NCBI RefSeq assembly: GCF_015999465.1
Contig: NZ_CP065534.1
Location: 1,798,001 to 1,862,000 of the forward strand
Source of the DNA: Lonsdalea populi
GTDB taxonomy: Bacteria > Pseudomonadota > Gammaproteobacteria > Enterobacterales > Enterobacteriaceae
Reading direction: 5' to 3'
DNA length: 64,000 nt
The notes beneath the pieces were generated by a model. It saw nothing but the letters and a program-made list of their open reading frames with translations, was not told the origin of the DNA and searched no databases. Shown in pieces: positions 9,583 to 19,631 of this stretch. The position numbers and the translations under genes were made by a program. Numbering within the stretch: the first letter of the stretch is position 1; every line of letters begins with the position of its first letter.

Positions 9583-9598
9583 GTGAAACCGATTTCAC
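9583..9598. promoter_or_regulatory. LacI/GalR-type operator
   Basis: GTGAAACCGATTTCAC is a 16-bp dyad with the central CG typical of LacI/GalR-family operators, matching the GTGNAANCGNTTNCAC form known for GalR/GalS. It sits roughly at +10 to +25 of the candidate promoter, where a bound repressor would block initiation. No LacI-family gene lies nearby, so the regulator would act in trans. Confidence 0.5.
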
Positions 9599-9631
9599 GA
9601 CTCACACAGCCCCCAAAATGGAATTGTCACC

Positions 9632-11182
9632 ATGAATTTACACGATCACGCTTGCCAGCATCAGAGGGAGGCTCACTTCACGGTCAACGGATTTGTCGAG
9701 CTCGACAGTCGACAAACGCTGAGTCAGGAGCTGGATGATATCCGCACTCTGCTGAAAAAAGCGATGGTGCTGGAACACACCGTCATCCCCCCTTACCTCA
9801 CTCTGCTTTATACGCTGAACGACGATAGCGACCACTGGATATTGAACGTTATTCGCAGCGTCGTCGTCGAAGAAATGTTGCACTTCGTTTTGGTCGGTAA
9901 CCTGCTCAATGCCGTGGGCGGTTCGCCGGAGGTCAACTCCCCCGACTTCTTGCCGGACTATCCTGCGCCGCTGCCGTTTGGCATCGATGACCTAGAAATT
10001 CAGTTGCACGCGTTCTCTCCCCACGCCATCCATCAGGCGATGCAGATTGAGCATCCGAAATATGTCCGCCCCGAGGTCGTGGCGAATCACGTCTGCAGCG
10101 ACATGACCATCGGCGAATTTTACGTCTATATCGAATCTCGCCTGCGGGCAGCGGTGAAGGCGTTCGGCGAAAAAGCGGTCTTTTGCGGCGACGCGAACCG
10201 CCAAATCGCTCCCGAACATTTTACTTACGGCGCGGGCAGTAACGTGATCCCGGTGTACGACTTGAACAGCGCCACTGAGGCGGTAAGAGTCATTTATCAC
10301 CAGGGAGAAGGATCGCCGAATCAACTCTGGCTCAGCGATGATGGTGAGATAGCGCACTACTATCGGTTTAATGAAATCTACCGCGGCCGTCGTTACGTGT
10401 CTTGTGACACCATCGCCAGCGGACCGTCGGGCGTACAGCTGACTACCGGATGGGAACACGCCGTCAAAACCCACAGCGGACTCAAAGTCAGCGACTATCC
10501 CGCTGGCGATGAGCAAGCGGCGATCGTGCGGTTTAACCGTCGCTACTGCGAATTGCTTGAACAGCTTCAGCAAGGATTGTGCGGTAAACCTCAAAAACTG
10601 ATGCCGGCGCTGGCATCCATGCATGCGCTGCGGGATGACTTTCTGCATATCGTTCGTATGCCGTACCCCGGCGACAACGATTATTCTTGTGCGCCAACCT
10701 TTGAATATACTCCGCCAAAAGTGACGACGTCACCGAGCGCCGTGCTGGATGTGAGTTTTAGCAGCAATCAGAGCACGCTGAGTACGTTGATGCTGGCCTA
10801 TGCTTCCGGTGATGTACAAAAGGCGGTGGCGTGTATGAGTGAACACATCGTCTGGGATATTTCCGGCCCCATCGATGTTCCCTACGCCGGCGTTTTTTAT
10901 GGGCATGACGGCTTTAACCGTTATTGGTCGCTGATGGAACAAACGGTGGAGTTCAGCAGTATCGGCACCGAAAACGTATTTTTCAACGGCAACGAGGCGA
11001 TGGCCTACGGCGGCGAGCAAGGCATCACCAAGACGACGCGCATGCCCTACAGCTATGACTGGGCGATTCGCTACGAGTTTAATGAAGATCATAAGGTGGT
11101 GCTAATGCGTCAATACTTCAACCCGATGCGTATCCAGGCGGCGTTAGCGGCATCTCCTACGGGGGGCGCGTCGGGCGGTTAA
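9632..11182 (+). CDS. VioB-type ferritin-like domain protein fused to a SnoaL-like domain
   Basis: A 516-residue protein with two modules. The N-terminal part (about 30-260) resembles the ferritin-like domain found in VioB/iminophenyl-pyruvate dimer synthases of bisindole pigment pathways. Candidate metal ligands are Glu48 in LEHTVIPPY and Glu80/Glu81/His84 in VVEEMLHF. The C-terminal part (about 380-505) looks like an NTF2/SnoaL fold, with an early aromatic-rich helix and DWAIRYEFNEDHKVVLMRQY near the end. By family analogy it may be a non-haem iron enzyme of secondary metabolism, but no partner biosynthetic genes are next to it. The ATG at 9632 lacks a strong Shine-Dalgarno. It appears monocistronic and operator-controlled. 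Confidence 0.75.
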   Translation: MNLHDHACQHQREAHFTVNGFVELDSRQTLSQELDDIRTLLKKAMVLEHTVIPPYLTLLYTLNDDSDHWILNVIRSVVVEEMLHFVLVGNLLNAVGGSPEVNSPDFLPDYPAPLPFGIDDLEIQLHAFSPHAIHQAMQIEHPKYVRPEVVANHVCSDMTIGEFYVYIESRLRAAVKAFGEKAVFCGDANRQIAPEHFTYGAGSNVIPVYDLNSATEAVRVIYHQGEGSPNQLWLSDDGEIAHYYRFNEIYRGRRYVSCDTIASGPSGVQLTTGWEHAVKTHSGLKVSDYPAGDEQAAIVRFNRRYCELLEQLQQGLCGKPQKLMPALASMHALRDDFLHIVRMPYPGDNDYSCAPTFEYTPPKVTTSPSAVLDVSFSSNQSTLSTLMLAYASGDVQKAVACMSEHIVWDISGPIDVPYAGVFYGHDGFNRYWSLMEQTVEFSSIGTENVFFNGNEAMAYGGEQGITKTTRMPYSYDWAIRYEFNEDHKVVLMRQYFNPMRIQAALAASPTGGASGG

Positions 11183-11195
11183 GCGGGGAAATGAC

Positions 11196-11217
11196 GTGGG
11201 TCTGCGCCTCGGCCCAC
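11196..11217. terminator. Short hairpin between convergent genes
   Basis: GTGGGTC (11196-11202) and GGCCCAC (11211-11217) can pair with one G-U. It lies between the stops of two convergent genes and lacks a T-run, so it is at best a weak terminator. Confidence 0.3.
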
Positions 11218-11229
11218 ATACGGTAGAGA

Positions 11230-11811
11230 TTATTTTGCTGGCAGCGCATGCATCTTATCGCTGATTTCGAGGACCTGTTTATCCTGCGCCGCGACGGCGG
11301 CGGGCAATACGGCGATATCAGTGAAGGTGACCGGCTGCACTTCCATAATCCGACCTTGCACGTAAGTGGCGCAAAGGGTGTGCAGCACCTGTTTGTTCAG
11401 CATCGTCTGCAGACAGCGTATCGTTGAACCGTTGCTGCTGGTCAGTATCCGCTTCTCCGGCGGGATCCGCTGGCGCAGCATCTCTTTTTCCGCACTGGCG
11501 ATGACGGCGTCCACTTCGGTCTCCCGATCGGCGTGAGGGATTTCGCTGCGGGTATTGACTGGTAGTGTATACAGAGAAATCAGCGCCTTACGTTTTTTCG
11601 CCGGCTCAATGTACTCCGCATCAATAATATGGTTGCTTGTGTCCGTGTTCAGACTGCGCCGCACCAAACCGTCGATGGTATCTGGTAACGCAGACGCCAG
11701 CGCCTGTGACGTATAGCCCTCTATCCTGTCTGAGTCGGTGTTCTGCGTCTGCCCGATAGCAGGCATTGTCAGCAACGCTGCGGCGACGATATAACTGACC
11801 CGAAATTTCAT
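11230..11811 (-). CDS. Hypothetical exported protein
   Basis: A 193-residue protein of no recognised family. The N-terminus (KFRVSYIVAAALLTMPAIGQTQN) is a convincing Sec signal peptide, so the mature protein of about 170 residues is probably periplasmic. Two cysteines, in TIRCLQTM and LHTLCATY, could form a disulfide. The ATG at 11811 is preferred over the one at 11817 because GGAG lies eight bases before the former and only two before the latter. It is a single gene, convergent with the ferritin-like gene. Confidence 0.7.
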   Translation of the reverse strand: MKFRVSYIVAAALLTMPAIGQTQNTDSDRIEGYTSQALASALPDTIDGLVRRSLNTDTSNHIIDAEYIEPAKKRKALISLYTLPVNTRSEIPHADRETEVDAVIASAEKEMLRQRIPPEKRILTSSNGSTIRCLQTMLNKQVLHTLCATYVQGRIMEVQPVTFTDIAVLPAAVAAQDKQVLEISDKMHALPAK

Positions 11812-12064
11812 CGGCATAGCTCCATCCCTATCTCTTTATTAAACGTAAATGTTGTGAATCAATAGGTTCTTATCGGCTGTGCTTCGAGATTCTTTTCTTA
11901 AGAGGCCTTATTTGTACAAAAAAGCGGTAATTCAGGGTGATCATCAAAATTACGGCTATGAAATCCGCCATAGCCAGCTCCCCTTTGCTGATGATCTAGC
12001 CATAGTCAAAAAGCGAAGCCGATAGTATGCTCGTTTAGCCACTCATCTTTCTGGGGACACCGTG

Positions 12065-12577
12065 ATGCAAACATTTCTATTTGATAAAATTTCGACGCCA
12101 ATTGGGGAACTGATGGTGGTTGCCGATAAAGATCACCACCTGCGCGCACTCGAATGGAGCGAATTTGAAGGAAAGCTGCATCAGACGCTAAAGCGTCGCT
12201 ATCGCGATTCGCCCGTGCGGCTGACCCCCAGCGCTAATCCCGGCGGATTGAGCGAAACGCTACAGCGCTATTTCGCCGGAGAATTGACGGCGATTGATAC
12301 TCTGCCGGTCGCGGCGGCGGGAACCGATTTTCAGCAGCAAGTGTGGAAGGCATTACGAGATATTCCGTGCGGATCTGTGATGAGCTACGGCCAGCTCGCT
12401 GCTCGTCTCGGACGCCCAACGGCATCACGCGCCGTTGGTATGGCGAACGGCGCAAATCCGATTTGCATCGTCGTGCCCTGCCACCGAGTCATTGGCGCAG
12501 GAGGGGCGCTGACCGGTTATGCCGGTGGTATTCAGCGTAAACAATGGCTACTCATACATGAAGGTTACTTATCATAG
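12065..12577 (+). CDS. ogt: O6-methylguanine-DNA methyltransferase Ogt
   Basis: A 170-residue constitutive DNA repair protein that transfers a methyl group from O6-methylguanine (and O4-methylthymine) to its own cysteine. The active site is in VVPCHRVIG with Cys139, the same number as in E. coli Ogt. The recognition-helix segment ARLGRPTASRAVG is present, and the length and C-terminus (GYAGGIQRKQWLL) match the family. The ATG at 12065 is chosen over the GTG at 12062 because it gives better spacing from the GGGGAC upstream. It precedes fnr on the same strand, as in E. coli, but 197 bp and an fnr-specific control site separate them. Confidence 0.95.
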   Translation: MQTFLFDKISTPIGELMVVADKDHHLRALEWSEFEGKLHQTLKRRYRDSPVRLTPSANPGGLSETLQRYFAGELTAIDTLPVAAAGTDFQQQVWKALRDIPCGSVMSYGQLAARLGRPTASRAVGMANGANPICIVVPCHRVIGAGGALTGYAGGIQRKQWLLIHEGYLS

Positions 12578-12740
12578 CAATGTGTAATTCCTCGAGTAAC
12601 ATTTTCACATTGGCTTATACCTTCACATTTAACGGTTAACACAGGATTACCAGCTATTCACATTTCTAAACTCTCAGAGCGTTATATTCACCCTTCCAGG
12701 AGGTCTGTGGTCTTATCAGTGACCTTAAAAGCTGTTAAAA

Positions 12741-12754
12741 TTGACCAATGTCAA
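12741..12754 (+). promoter_or_regulatory. FNR box in the fnr promoter (autoregulation)
   Basis: TTGACCAATGTCAA is a perfect dyad of the FNR consensus form TTGAT-N4-ATCAA. It lies 20 bases upstream of the fnr start codon. E. coli fnr has the closely similar TTGACAAATATCAA in the same position, where FNR represses its own transcription. Here the second half-site has G for A, making the palindrome symmetric. Confidence 0.8.
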
Positions 12755-12774
12755 TTATCGCCAGAGCAAAACCT

Positions 12775-13527
12775 ATGATTCCTGAAAAGCGCATAATCCG
12801 ACGCATCCAGTCTGGTGGTTGCGCAATCCATTGTCAGGATTGCAGCATCAGCCAACTCTGCATCCCCTTTACCTTAAATGAGCATGAGCTGGACCAGCTC
12901 GACAACATCATTGAAAGGAAGAAACCGATCCAGAAAGGACAAGCGTTATTTAAGGCCGGCGATGAGCTGAAATCCCTTTATGCCATTCGCTCTGGAACGA
13001 TCAAAAGCTACACAATTACCGAACAGGGCGACGAGCAGATTACCGGATTTCATCTGGCTGGTGATCTGGTCGGGTTCGATGCCATTGGCAACGCTCTGCA
13101 CCCGAGCTTTGCGCAGGCGTTGGAAACGTCGATGGTCTGCGAAATCCCCTTCGAGACGCTGGACGACCTGTCTGGAAAAATGCCCAATTTGCGTCAGCAG
13201 ATGATGCGGCTGATGAGCGGTGAAATCCGTAGCGATCAGGACATGATCCTGCTGCTGTCGAAAAAGAATGCGGAAGAGCGACTGGCTGCCTTTATCTACA
13301 ATCTGTCACGCCGCTTTGCGCAACGAGGCTTCTCTCCCCGCGAATTCCGTCTGACGATGACGCGCGGCGACATCGGTAACTATCTCGGCCTGACGGTCGA
13401 AACCATCAGCCGTTTGTTGGGCCGCTTCCAGAAAAGTGGGACGCTGGCGGTAAAAGGCAAATACATCACAATCGAAAAGATTGAAGCGCTGGCCGAACTG
13501 GCCGGAACTGCCCGCCAGAAAATCTAA
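12775..13527 (+). CDS. fnr: Fumarate/nitrate reduction regulator Fnr
   Basis: A 250-residue CRP-family oxygen sensor that switches on anaerobic respiration genes. Without oxygen it carries a [4Fe-4S] cluster and dimerises. The cluster cysteines Cys20, Cys23 and Cys29 are present in the N-terminal [14 protein letters not shown] segment, with the fourth in the TSMVCEIPF segment. The C-terminal helix-turn-helix reads [14 protein letters not shown], identical to E. coli. The start is ATG 12775 ([10 protein letters not shown]), matching E. coli; an in-frame ATG at 12748 would place the FNR box at the start codon and is rejected. It is followed by uspE, as in E. coli. Confidence 0.98.
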   Translation: MIPEKRIIRRIQSGGCAIHCQDCSISQLCIPFTLNEHELDQLDNIIERKKPIQKGQALFKAGDELKSLYAIRSGTIKSYTITEQGDEQITGFHLAGDLVGFDAIGNALHPSFAQALETSMVCEIPFETLDDLSGKMPNLRQQMMRLMSGEIRSDQDMILLLSKKNAEERLAAFIYNLSRRFAQRGFSPREFRLTMTRGDIGNYLGLTVETISRLLGRFQKSGTLAVKGKYITIEKIEALAELAGTARQKI

Positions 13528-13653
13528 TTCCCCTGCCGAATCAACGGTTGTTCTCAATTATTGATTCGGCTCCCATCATCAGTTGTTCAAAATAATTTTC
13601 TTGGGGTACTCTTATTTATACAGGCTGCGAATCGTCAGCCGAAAGGAGGACCT

Positions 13654-14616
13654 ATGGCGAAGTATCAGAATCTACTGGTCGCTATTGACCCTAATCAGGA
13701 TGACCAACCGGCACTGCGTCGCGCCGTGTATTTGGTGCAACGGCTTGGCGGCCGTATCAAAGCGTTTCTGCCGATCTACGATTTTTCCTATGAAATGACG
13801 ACGCTGCTGTCTCCCGATGAGCGGGTCGAGATGCGGCAAGGCGTTATCGCTCAGCGAACAGAATGGATTGCTCAGCAAAGCCAGTACTACCGGGATATGG
13901 GCATCCCCATTGAGATAAAAGTGGTTTGGCACAGCAAGCCGTTTGAAGCCATCATTCAGGAAGTCATCGCGTGCAAGCATGATCTGCTGCTGAAAATGGC
14001 GCACCAGCACGATCGATTGGAAGCGGTCATTTTTACGCCGACCGACTGGCAGCTGTTGCGCAAATGCCCCTGCCCGGTCTGGATGGTGAAAGATCAGCCC
14101 TGGCCCGACGGCGGTCAGGCGTTGGTGGCGGTTAACCTTGCGAGCGAAGATCCTTTACACGACCCACTGAATATCAAATTGGTCTCCGAAACGCTGGACC
14201 TCGCCAGACAGGTCAATCAGACCGATGTGCATCTGGTGGGGGCGTATCCGGCGACGCCCATCAATGTCGCCATTGAACTGCCGGACTTTGACCCCAGCGT
14301 GTACAACGACGCCATCCGCGGCCAGCACCTGTTGGCGATGAAGGCGTTGCGGCAAAAATTCAGCCTCGACGAGCGTCTTACCCACGTTGAAAAAGGATTG
14401 CCTGAAGAGGTGATCCCCGATTTGGCGGAACATCTGCAGGCCGGTGTCGTCGTTCTCGGCTCTCTCGGTCGAACGGGTTTGTCCGCCGCCTTTATCGGCA
14501 ACACCGTCGAACACGTGATTGACCGCCTGAAATGCGATTTACTGGCGATCAAGCCGGATGATTTCGTCTCTCCCTTGGCCTCTGGCGACAGTGGCGACGA
14601 TAACGCGCCAGAATAA
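13654..14616 (+). CDS. uspE: Universal stress protein E, tandem Usp domains
   Basis: A 320-residue cytoplasmic protein made of two Usp domains (about 1-150 and 155-305). The second ends in the nucleotide-binding type motif [24 protein letters not shown]. coli UspE is involved in stress survival, motility and adhesion. The start is ATG 13654, preceded by a perfect GAAAGGAGGA Shine-Dalgarno at 13641-13650; longer in-frame starts upstream are not conserved. It lies downstream of fnr. Confidence 0.96.
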   Translation: MAKYQNLLVAIDPNQDDQPALRRAVYLVQRLGGRIKAFLPIYDFSYEMTTLLSPDERVEMRQGVIAQRTEWIAQQSQYYRDMGIPIEIKVVWHSKPFEAIIQEVIACKHDLLLKMAHQHDRLEAVIFTPTDWQLLRKCPCPVWMVKDQPWPDGGQALVAVNLASEDPLHDPLNIKLVSETLDLARQVNQTDVHLVGAYPATPINVAIELPDFDPSVYNDAIRGQHLLAMKALRQKFSLDERLTHVEKGLPEEVIPDLAEHLQAGVVVLGSLGRTGLSAAFIGNTVEHVIDRLKCDLLAIKPDDFVSPLASGDSGDDNAPE

Positions 14617-14647
14617 TTTAGCGAGCAGTAACAAATAGCGCTTTATT

Positions 14648-14680
14648 GCAGGGCGCAGAATATTGGGCGCCCTGCATACT
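14648..14680 (+). terminator. Terminator hairpin after uspE
   Basis: GCAGGGCGC (14648-14656) and GCGCCCTGC (14667-14675) form a perfect 9-bp stem with a 10-nt loop. Only a weak T-containing tail (ATACTT) follows. Confidence 0.6.
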
Positions 14681-14840
14681 TCCCTCGTCTAACTTATTCA
14701 TAATCACACAGATACATGACCGCCGCACAGCTTGGTCACCCACGCAATAATCCCTCGCGTGTTTGCTTTATTCGCCGACGTTCTAGTTAACGGAAGTCCG
14801 TATTGTGTGATTGAAGAGTGAACGAGAGAGGCTTTTGCCG

Positions 14841-14873
14841 AAAGAAAAAAACAACGCCGCACGAGGCGGCGTT
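14841..14873 (-). terminator. Rho-independent terminator of pntAB
   Basis: AACGCCGC (14853-14860) and GCGGCGTT (14866-14873) form a perfect 8-bp stem. On the minus strand the stem is followed by a T-rich run (complement of AAAGAAAAAAAC at 14841-14852). It lies 20 bases after the pntB stop. Confidence 0.85.
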
Positions 14874-14893
14874 GGGAGAGCGTAAAAGAAAGC

Positions 14894-16282
14894 TCAGAGC
14901 GCTTTTAAAATGGCTTCGACGCTGGCTTTAGCATCACCAAACAGCATCTGCGTGTTCTCTTTGAAGAACAGCGGGTTTTGCACGCCAGCATAACCCGTGT
15001 TCATTGAGCGTTTGAACACGATAACATTGTGCGCTTTCCACACTTCTAGAACCGGCATTCCCGCGATGGGACTGTTTGGATCTTCCTGCGCGGCCGGGTT
15101 GACCGTATCGTTGGCGCCGATAACCAGGACGGTGTCAGTGTCGGTGAAATCATCATTGATTTCATCCATTTCCAGCACGATGTCGTAGGGCACTTTGGCT
15201 TCGGCGAGTAGCACGTTCATGTGACCCGGCAGACGTCCGGCGACCGGATGGATACCAAAACGAACATTGATGCCGCGTTCTCGCAGCTTGGCGGTAATAT
15301 CATGAACCGGGTATTGCGCCTGTGCGACGGCCATACCATAGCCCGGGGTGATAATGACTGAACTGGAGCCTTTCAGCAGTTCAGCCACCTCTTCCGCGGT
15401 GGTTTCGCGGTATTCGCCCACTTCCTCGCTGGCTGAAGAGACGGCGCCGTCCGTACCAAACCCGCCCGCGATGACGCTGATAAAGGAGCGGTTCATCGCT
15501 TTACACATGATGTACGACAGAATGGCACCGGAAGAACCAACCAGCGCACCGGTGACGATCAGCAAGTCGTTGCTCAGCATGAAACCCGCTGCCGCAGCGG
15601 CCCAACCTGAATAGGAGTTCAGCATGGAAACCACAACCGGCATGTCCGCGCCCCCGATAGACGCGACCAAATGCCAGCCGAACACCAGTGCGATAGCCGT
15701 CATCAGCAGCAGAGACAGCACCTGCAAGGAAACGCTGCCTGTATTCACGAAGACCAACAACAACAGGAAAGATACGACCAGTGCCGCCAGATTCAGCTTG
15801 TGGCGGTTAGGCAGCATCAGCGGTTTGGAGGAGATGGTTCCACGGAGCTTCCCGAAAGCGATAACCGAACCTGTAAAGGTGACCGCACCGATGAATATGC
15901 CCAGGAAAACCTCGGTCATGTGAATGTTGATCAGAACAGGATCGGTAATTTCACCGTGGTCGATATAGCTATTAAAGCCAACCAATACTGCAGCGAAACC
16001 CACGAAGCTGTGCAAAATCGCCACCAACTCCGGCATTTCCGTCATTTCAACTTTGCGCGCCAGATGCACGCCAATACCGCCGCCGATAGCCATCGCCACG
16101 ATGATCCACCCGACGTTATCGGCATTTGGTCCCAAAATGGTCGCCAGCAGCGCAATCGCCATACCGGTAATCCCAAAAATGTTCCCCTGTTGAGAGGTTT
16201 CATGTTTGGATAACCCTGCAAGGCTGAAAATAAACAATATGGCAGCGACGATGTAGGCTGCCGTAACTAATCCACCAGACAT
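14894..16282 (-). CDS. pntB: NAD(P) transhydrogenase subunit beta
   Basis: A 462-residue inner membrane protein. Together with PntA it forms the proton-translocating transhydrogenase that reduces NADP+ with NADH using the proton gradient. An N-terminal membrane domain of several helices (about 1-265) carries the proton path, and a soluble NADP(H)-binding domain (about 290-462) contains the segments [16 protein letters not shown] and [13 protein letters not shown], as expected for dIII. Length equals E. coli PntB (462). It starts 10 bp after pntA and is clearly co-transcribed. The pair ends at a terminator. Confidence 0.98.
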   Translation of the reverse strand: MSGGLVTAAYIVAAILFIFSLAGLSKHETSQQGNIFGITGMAIALLATILGPNADNVGWIIVAMAIGGGIGVHLARKVEMTEMPELVAILHSFVGFAAVLVGFNSYIDHGEITDPVLINIHMTEVFLGIFIGAVTFTGSVIAFGKLRGTISSKPLMLPNRHKLNLAALVVSFLLLLVFVNTGSVSLQVLSLLLMTAIALVFGWHLVASIGGADMPVVVSMLNSYSGWAAAAAGFMLSNDLLIVTGALVGSSGAILSYIMCKAMNRSFISVIAGGFGTDGAVSSASEEVGEYRETTAEEVAELLKGSSSVIITPGYGMAVAQAQYPVHDITAKLRERGINVRFGIHPVAGRLPGHMNVLLAEAKVPYDIVLEMDEINDDFTDTDTVLVIGANDTVNPAAQEDPNSPIAGMPVLEVWKAHNVIVFKRSMNTGYAGVQNPLFFKENTQMLFGDAKASVEAILKAL

Positions 16283-16292
16283 CCTTGACTCC

Positions 16293-17825
16293 TTAATTCT
16301 TGCGGAACATTTTCAGCATGCGCTGAGTGACGGTGAAACCACCGAAGATATTGATGCTGGCAACCAGTACAGCGATAAAGGAAAAGAACGACACCCAGCC
16401 GCCATGCTCGATCTGCAGCAGTGCCCCGACGACGATGATGCCAGAAATGGCATTCGTCACGGACATCAGCGGCGTATGCAGCGCGTGACTGACGTTCCAT
16501 ACCACGTAGTATCCGACCACGCAGGCCAGCGCGAACACGGTGAAATGCGACAGAAACTCTGGCGGCGCCACGTTGGCCAACCAGCCGAACAGGACGATAG
16601 CCACCGCGAGGATGATGTATTTATTCCACGGAGAGGCAGGTTTCGCTTCCGGTTTCTTCGGCGCGGCGGCGGCAGGTTGGGCCTGCTGCGGCTGAGCGGA
16701 TACCTGAATCGGTGGTGCCGGCCAGGTGATTTCACCGCTTTTCACGACGGTTACGCCGCGAATTACGTTATCTTCGAAGTTGACATCAATTTCGCCATTC
16801 TTCTCTTTGCACAACAGTTTCAGCAGGTTCACCAGGTTGGTGCCGTACAGCTGGGAAGACTGTGTGGGCAAGCGGCTAGGCAGGTCGGTGTAACCGATGA
16901 TCTTGACGCCATTGTCCGTTACCGTGACCTTGTCGGCCACCGTCAGTTCGCAGTTTCCGCCGGTTTGCGCGGCCAAATCGACGATAACGCTGCCAGGTTT
17001 CATGCTCTCCACCATCTCTCTGGTGATGAGACGTGGTGCAGGCTTACCGGGGATCAGCGCAGTGGTGACGATGATATCCACCTCTTTCGCTTGGGCGGCG
17101 AACAGCGCCATTTCCGCTTTGATAAAGGCCTCTGACATCACTTTGGCGTAGCCGTCGCCACTGCCAGCTTCTTCTTCGAAATCCAGTTCCAGAAACTCTG
17201 CGCCCATGCTACGCACTTGCTCTTTCACTTCAGGACGGGTATCGAAGGCACGAACGATAGCACCCAGGCTCCCCGCCGCGCCGATAGCGGCCAACCCGGC
17301 AACGCCGGCTCCGATCACCATGACTTTCGCCGGAGGAACTTTACCCGCTGCGGTGATTTGTCCGGTAAAAAAACGGCCGAATTCATGGGCGGCTTCAACG
17401 ATCGCACGGTAACCAGCGATATTGGCCATTGAACTCAGGGCATCCAGAGACTGTGCGCGTGAAATACGCGGTACGGAGTCCATTGCCATCACGGTCACCT
17501 GACGGTCAGCCAGTTTTTTCAACAATTCAGGGTTTTGTGCGGGCCAGATGAAGCTGACTACGGTGCTGCCAGCGCGAGTCAGTGCGACCTCGTCATCTTC
17601 CGGCGCATTCACTTTAAGGATGATGTCACTCTGCCAAATATCCGCTGTATCCAGGAGCGTCGCGCCGGCCTGTTCATAGGCGGAATCTTCGAAGCTGGCA
17701 AGCTTCCCAGCCCCACGTTCTATTGCTACCTCGAAGCCCAATTTCAGCAACTGCTCCACCGTTTTCGGCGTTGCGGCCACGCGGGCTTCATTGGTTAGCC
17801 GTTCTTTTGGTACACCAATACGCAT
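16293..17825 (-). CDS. pntA: NAD(P) transhydrogenase subunit alpha
   Basis: A 510-residue subunit of the membrane transhydrogenase. The NAD(H)-binding dI domain occupies about residues 1-375, with the Rossmann motif [22 protein letters not shown]. An Ala/Pro/Gln linker follows, then about four membrane helices (about 400-510). The ATG at 17825 ([10 protein letters not shown]) is chosen because it matches the E. coli start and length (510); an in-frame ATG seven codons upstream (17846) is not conserved. It is first in the pntAB operon. The 505-bp divergent gap to ydgH must hold its promoter. Confidence 0.97.
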   Translation of the reverse strand: MRIGVPKERLTNEARVAATPKTVEQLLKLGFEVAIERGAGKLASFEDSAYEQAGATLLDTADIWQSDIILKVNAPEDDEVALTRAGSTVVSFIWPAQNPELLKKLADRQVTVMAMDSVPRISRAQSLDALSSMANIAGYRAIVEAAHEFGRFFTGQITAAGKVPPAKVMVIGAGVAGLAAIGAAGSLGAIVRAFDTRPEVKEQVRSMGAEFLELDFEEEAGSGDGYAKVMSEAFIKAEMALFAAQAKEVDIIVTTALIPGKPAPRLITREMVESMKPGSVIVDLAAQTGGNCELTVADKVTVTDNGVKIIGYTDLPSRLPTQSSQLYGTNLVNLLKLLCKEKNGEIDVNFEDNVIRGVTVVKSGEITWPAPPIQVSAQPQQAQPAAAAPKKPEAKPASPWNKYIILAVAIVLFGWLANVAPPEFLSHFTVFALACVVGYYVVWNVSHALHTPLMSVTNAISGIIVVGALLQIEHGGWVSFFSFIAVLVASINIFGGFTVTQRMLKMFRKN

Positions 17826-18330
17826 ACGGAATCCCTTTTCGCTCATATTTAACGAAGGTTGTTATAATGATTTACCTGAAAAATTATCTACCGTATAAGT
17901 TCACACCCTCGAACTTTTCGATAAATGCCGTTATAACCTACTGAAAATGGAAGTAATGATCCACTTGTAAAATAATTTTGATTTAAAACCTCTGTAAAGG
18001 CGAGCCGAACCACGATTTTTCGCGTCTGCAGCCCCTAAACCTCATGTTCGTTAACATAATTGTCGAAAAAATATTTTCGGTCGGTTCACAAAATCAGCCG
18101 ATAGGCGTGGTTAATGGCGGGGAACGCTAATAAAAAACAATCATGATTGACTCAGTTATATCAGTTGTCTTTATTTCCACGTTTGCCCTCCTCTTTATGG
18201 TCGATGATCCAGCAAGGGTGTTTGCTTTAAAATGCTGAAGCACTGGGGATTATTACGTGACATAATCGGCGACTAACACACAGCGTGCCTATTCGAATTA
18301 ACCGTACTGCGTCAGGCGAAAGGATTTTTT
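17826..18330. other. Divergent intergenic region pntA / ydgH
   Basis: This A/T-rich gap of 505 bp has no open frame of interest. It must contain the promoters of pntA (minus) and ydgH (plus). No regulatory palindrome was recognised with confidence. Confidence 0.5.
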
Positions 18331-19281
18331 ATGAAGCTGAGAACTCGCGTTATTGCCTCCACCCTCCTCTCCATATTAGCGTTTTCCGCGCAGGCTGCGC
18401 AGGAATTGACTCCAGAAAAGGCCGAAGCCGTAAAACCCTTTGAACGTATTACCTTCATGGGGCGCTATAACGCTATCTATGAAGCGGCTGCCGACGCATC
18501 TAAGCGCGCTGACGAAAAAGGCGCAGATGCGTTTTACATCCAAAGCACGGCTGAAGTTAACGGTGGACGCTGGGCGGTGACGGTAGACCTGTACCACAAT
18601 GATGCGCCCAAGGTTTCCGACGTCACAACCTATCGCGCATTTAGCGGCGTGAAAGAGCTGCCAAAAAATGAGGCGTCGCAGCTGGAGCCTTTTGACACGG
18701 TTACCGTGAACGGCTACTTCCCAACGCAGTTAGATGTTACTGCGGCGATTGGCGAAGCGGCTCAGCGCAAAGGTGCTTATGCCTTCTTTATTGCCCGCCA
18801 AGTTGACATCAACTCCCGCGGCAACAGCCAGAATATTACCGCTTTCATCTACAAAAAAGATGCGGCTAAACGCCATGTCCAGAGTTCGGATGTCATCCCT
18901 GCCGATTCCGAGGCTGGTAAAGCGGCGCTGGCCGCAGGCGGCGAAGCGGCTAAACGTGTGGAAATCCCTGGCGTGGCGACCTCTTCCAGCCTGAGCAGCA
19001 ATGTCGGCAACTTCTTTCAGACGCAGTCCTCCAGCGTTGGTCCGCGTTATACGGTGACGACAAAAGACGGTAATCGTATCCAGGAACTGAACAATGCGAC
19101 GGCGGCACAAATGGTGCCATTCGATTCCGTGAGCATTCGCGGACGGTTCAGCACGCCGACAGAGATGACCGAAGCTATTGCCAAGCGCGCCGCGGATAAA
19201 GGCGCGAAGTACTATCACATCACCAAAGAGTGGCAAGATAAAGCCGATCGTTACACGATTAGCGCTGATCTCTACAAGTAA
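18331..19281 (+). CDS. ydgH: YdgH, periplasmic protein with three YdgH/BhsA/McbA-like domains
   Basis: A 316-residue exported protein. The signal peptide is MKLRTRV...AFSAQA, with predicted cleavage after residue 22. Three copies of the small BhsA/McbA (DUF1471) fold follow: residues about 30-93, 115-178 and 258-315. Each has the pattern of an F-x-x-I/V strand, a helix of A-x-x-A-x-x-K-G-A, and a Y/F-Y-I-T/A strand. The family is linked to stress and biofilm, but the precise role of YdgH is not established. It aligns with E. coli YdgH over its full length. It is a single gene followed by a terminator. Confidence 0.95.
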   Translation: MKLRTRVIASTLLSILAFSAQAAQELTPEKAEAVKPFERITFMGRYNAIYEAAADASKRADEKGADAFYIQSTAEVNGGRWAVTVDLYHNDAPKVSDVTTYRAFSGVKELPKNEASQLEPFDTVTVNGYFPTQLDVTAAIGEAAQRKGAYAFFIARQVDINSRGNSQNITAFIYKKDAAKRHVQSSDVIPADSEAGKAALAAGGEAAKRVEIPGVATSSSLSSNVGNFFQTQSSSVGPRYTVTTKDGNRIQELNNATAAQMVPFDSVSIRGRFSTPTEMTEAIAKRAADKGAKYYHITKEWQDKADRYTISADLYK

Positions 19282-19293
19282 ACGCTCACCTTG

Positions 19294-19330
19294 ATGGGAT
19301 ATCTGCTCATAGCCGGTATCCCATTTATTT
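19294..19330 (+). terminator. Terminator of ydgH
   Basis: ATGGGATA (19294-19301) and TATCCCAT (19317-19324) pair perfectly and are followed by TTATTTG. It begins 13 bases after the ydgH stop. Confidence 0.75.
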
Positions 19331-19631
19331 GTCCCCTCTCAATCTTCAACATGCGACTCTTACTGGCGTATTAACGGCAATGGGTCGATAAATCAAATAT
19401 ATCGAGTCAATTTACCTACCTTTAATTAAGTTTCGCAGTCAACCTCGATCCAGCTGGTTTGAATATGAGGCTTGAAGTCATTTCCGTGGCAAGCGTCCTT
19501 TCGATTAATTTGAGATGAGCCCCGCCCTTTGTTTCTTCTGTATGAATAAGTTAAAACGCCGATGCTTAGGTAAGGTTGTTTAATTGAGCTGAATGTATGT
19601 TGTAACTAATATGGATTCGATGATTGAGCAA
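19331..19631. other. Intergenic region ydgH / kdsA (convergent)
   Basis: This is a gene-free stretch between two convergent terminators. It is A/T-rich, with no recognised gene, RNA or repeat. Confidence 0.5.

Noticed and set aside
12748..12774. Upstream ATG extending Fnr by nine residues
   Set aside because: It would overlap the FNR box, and the E. coli start aligns with ATG 12775.
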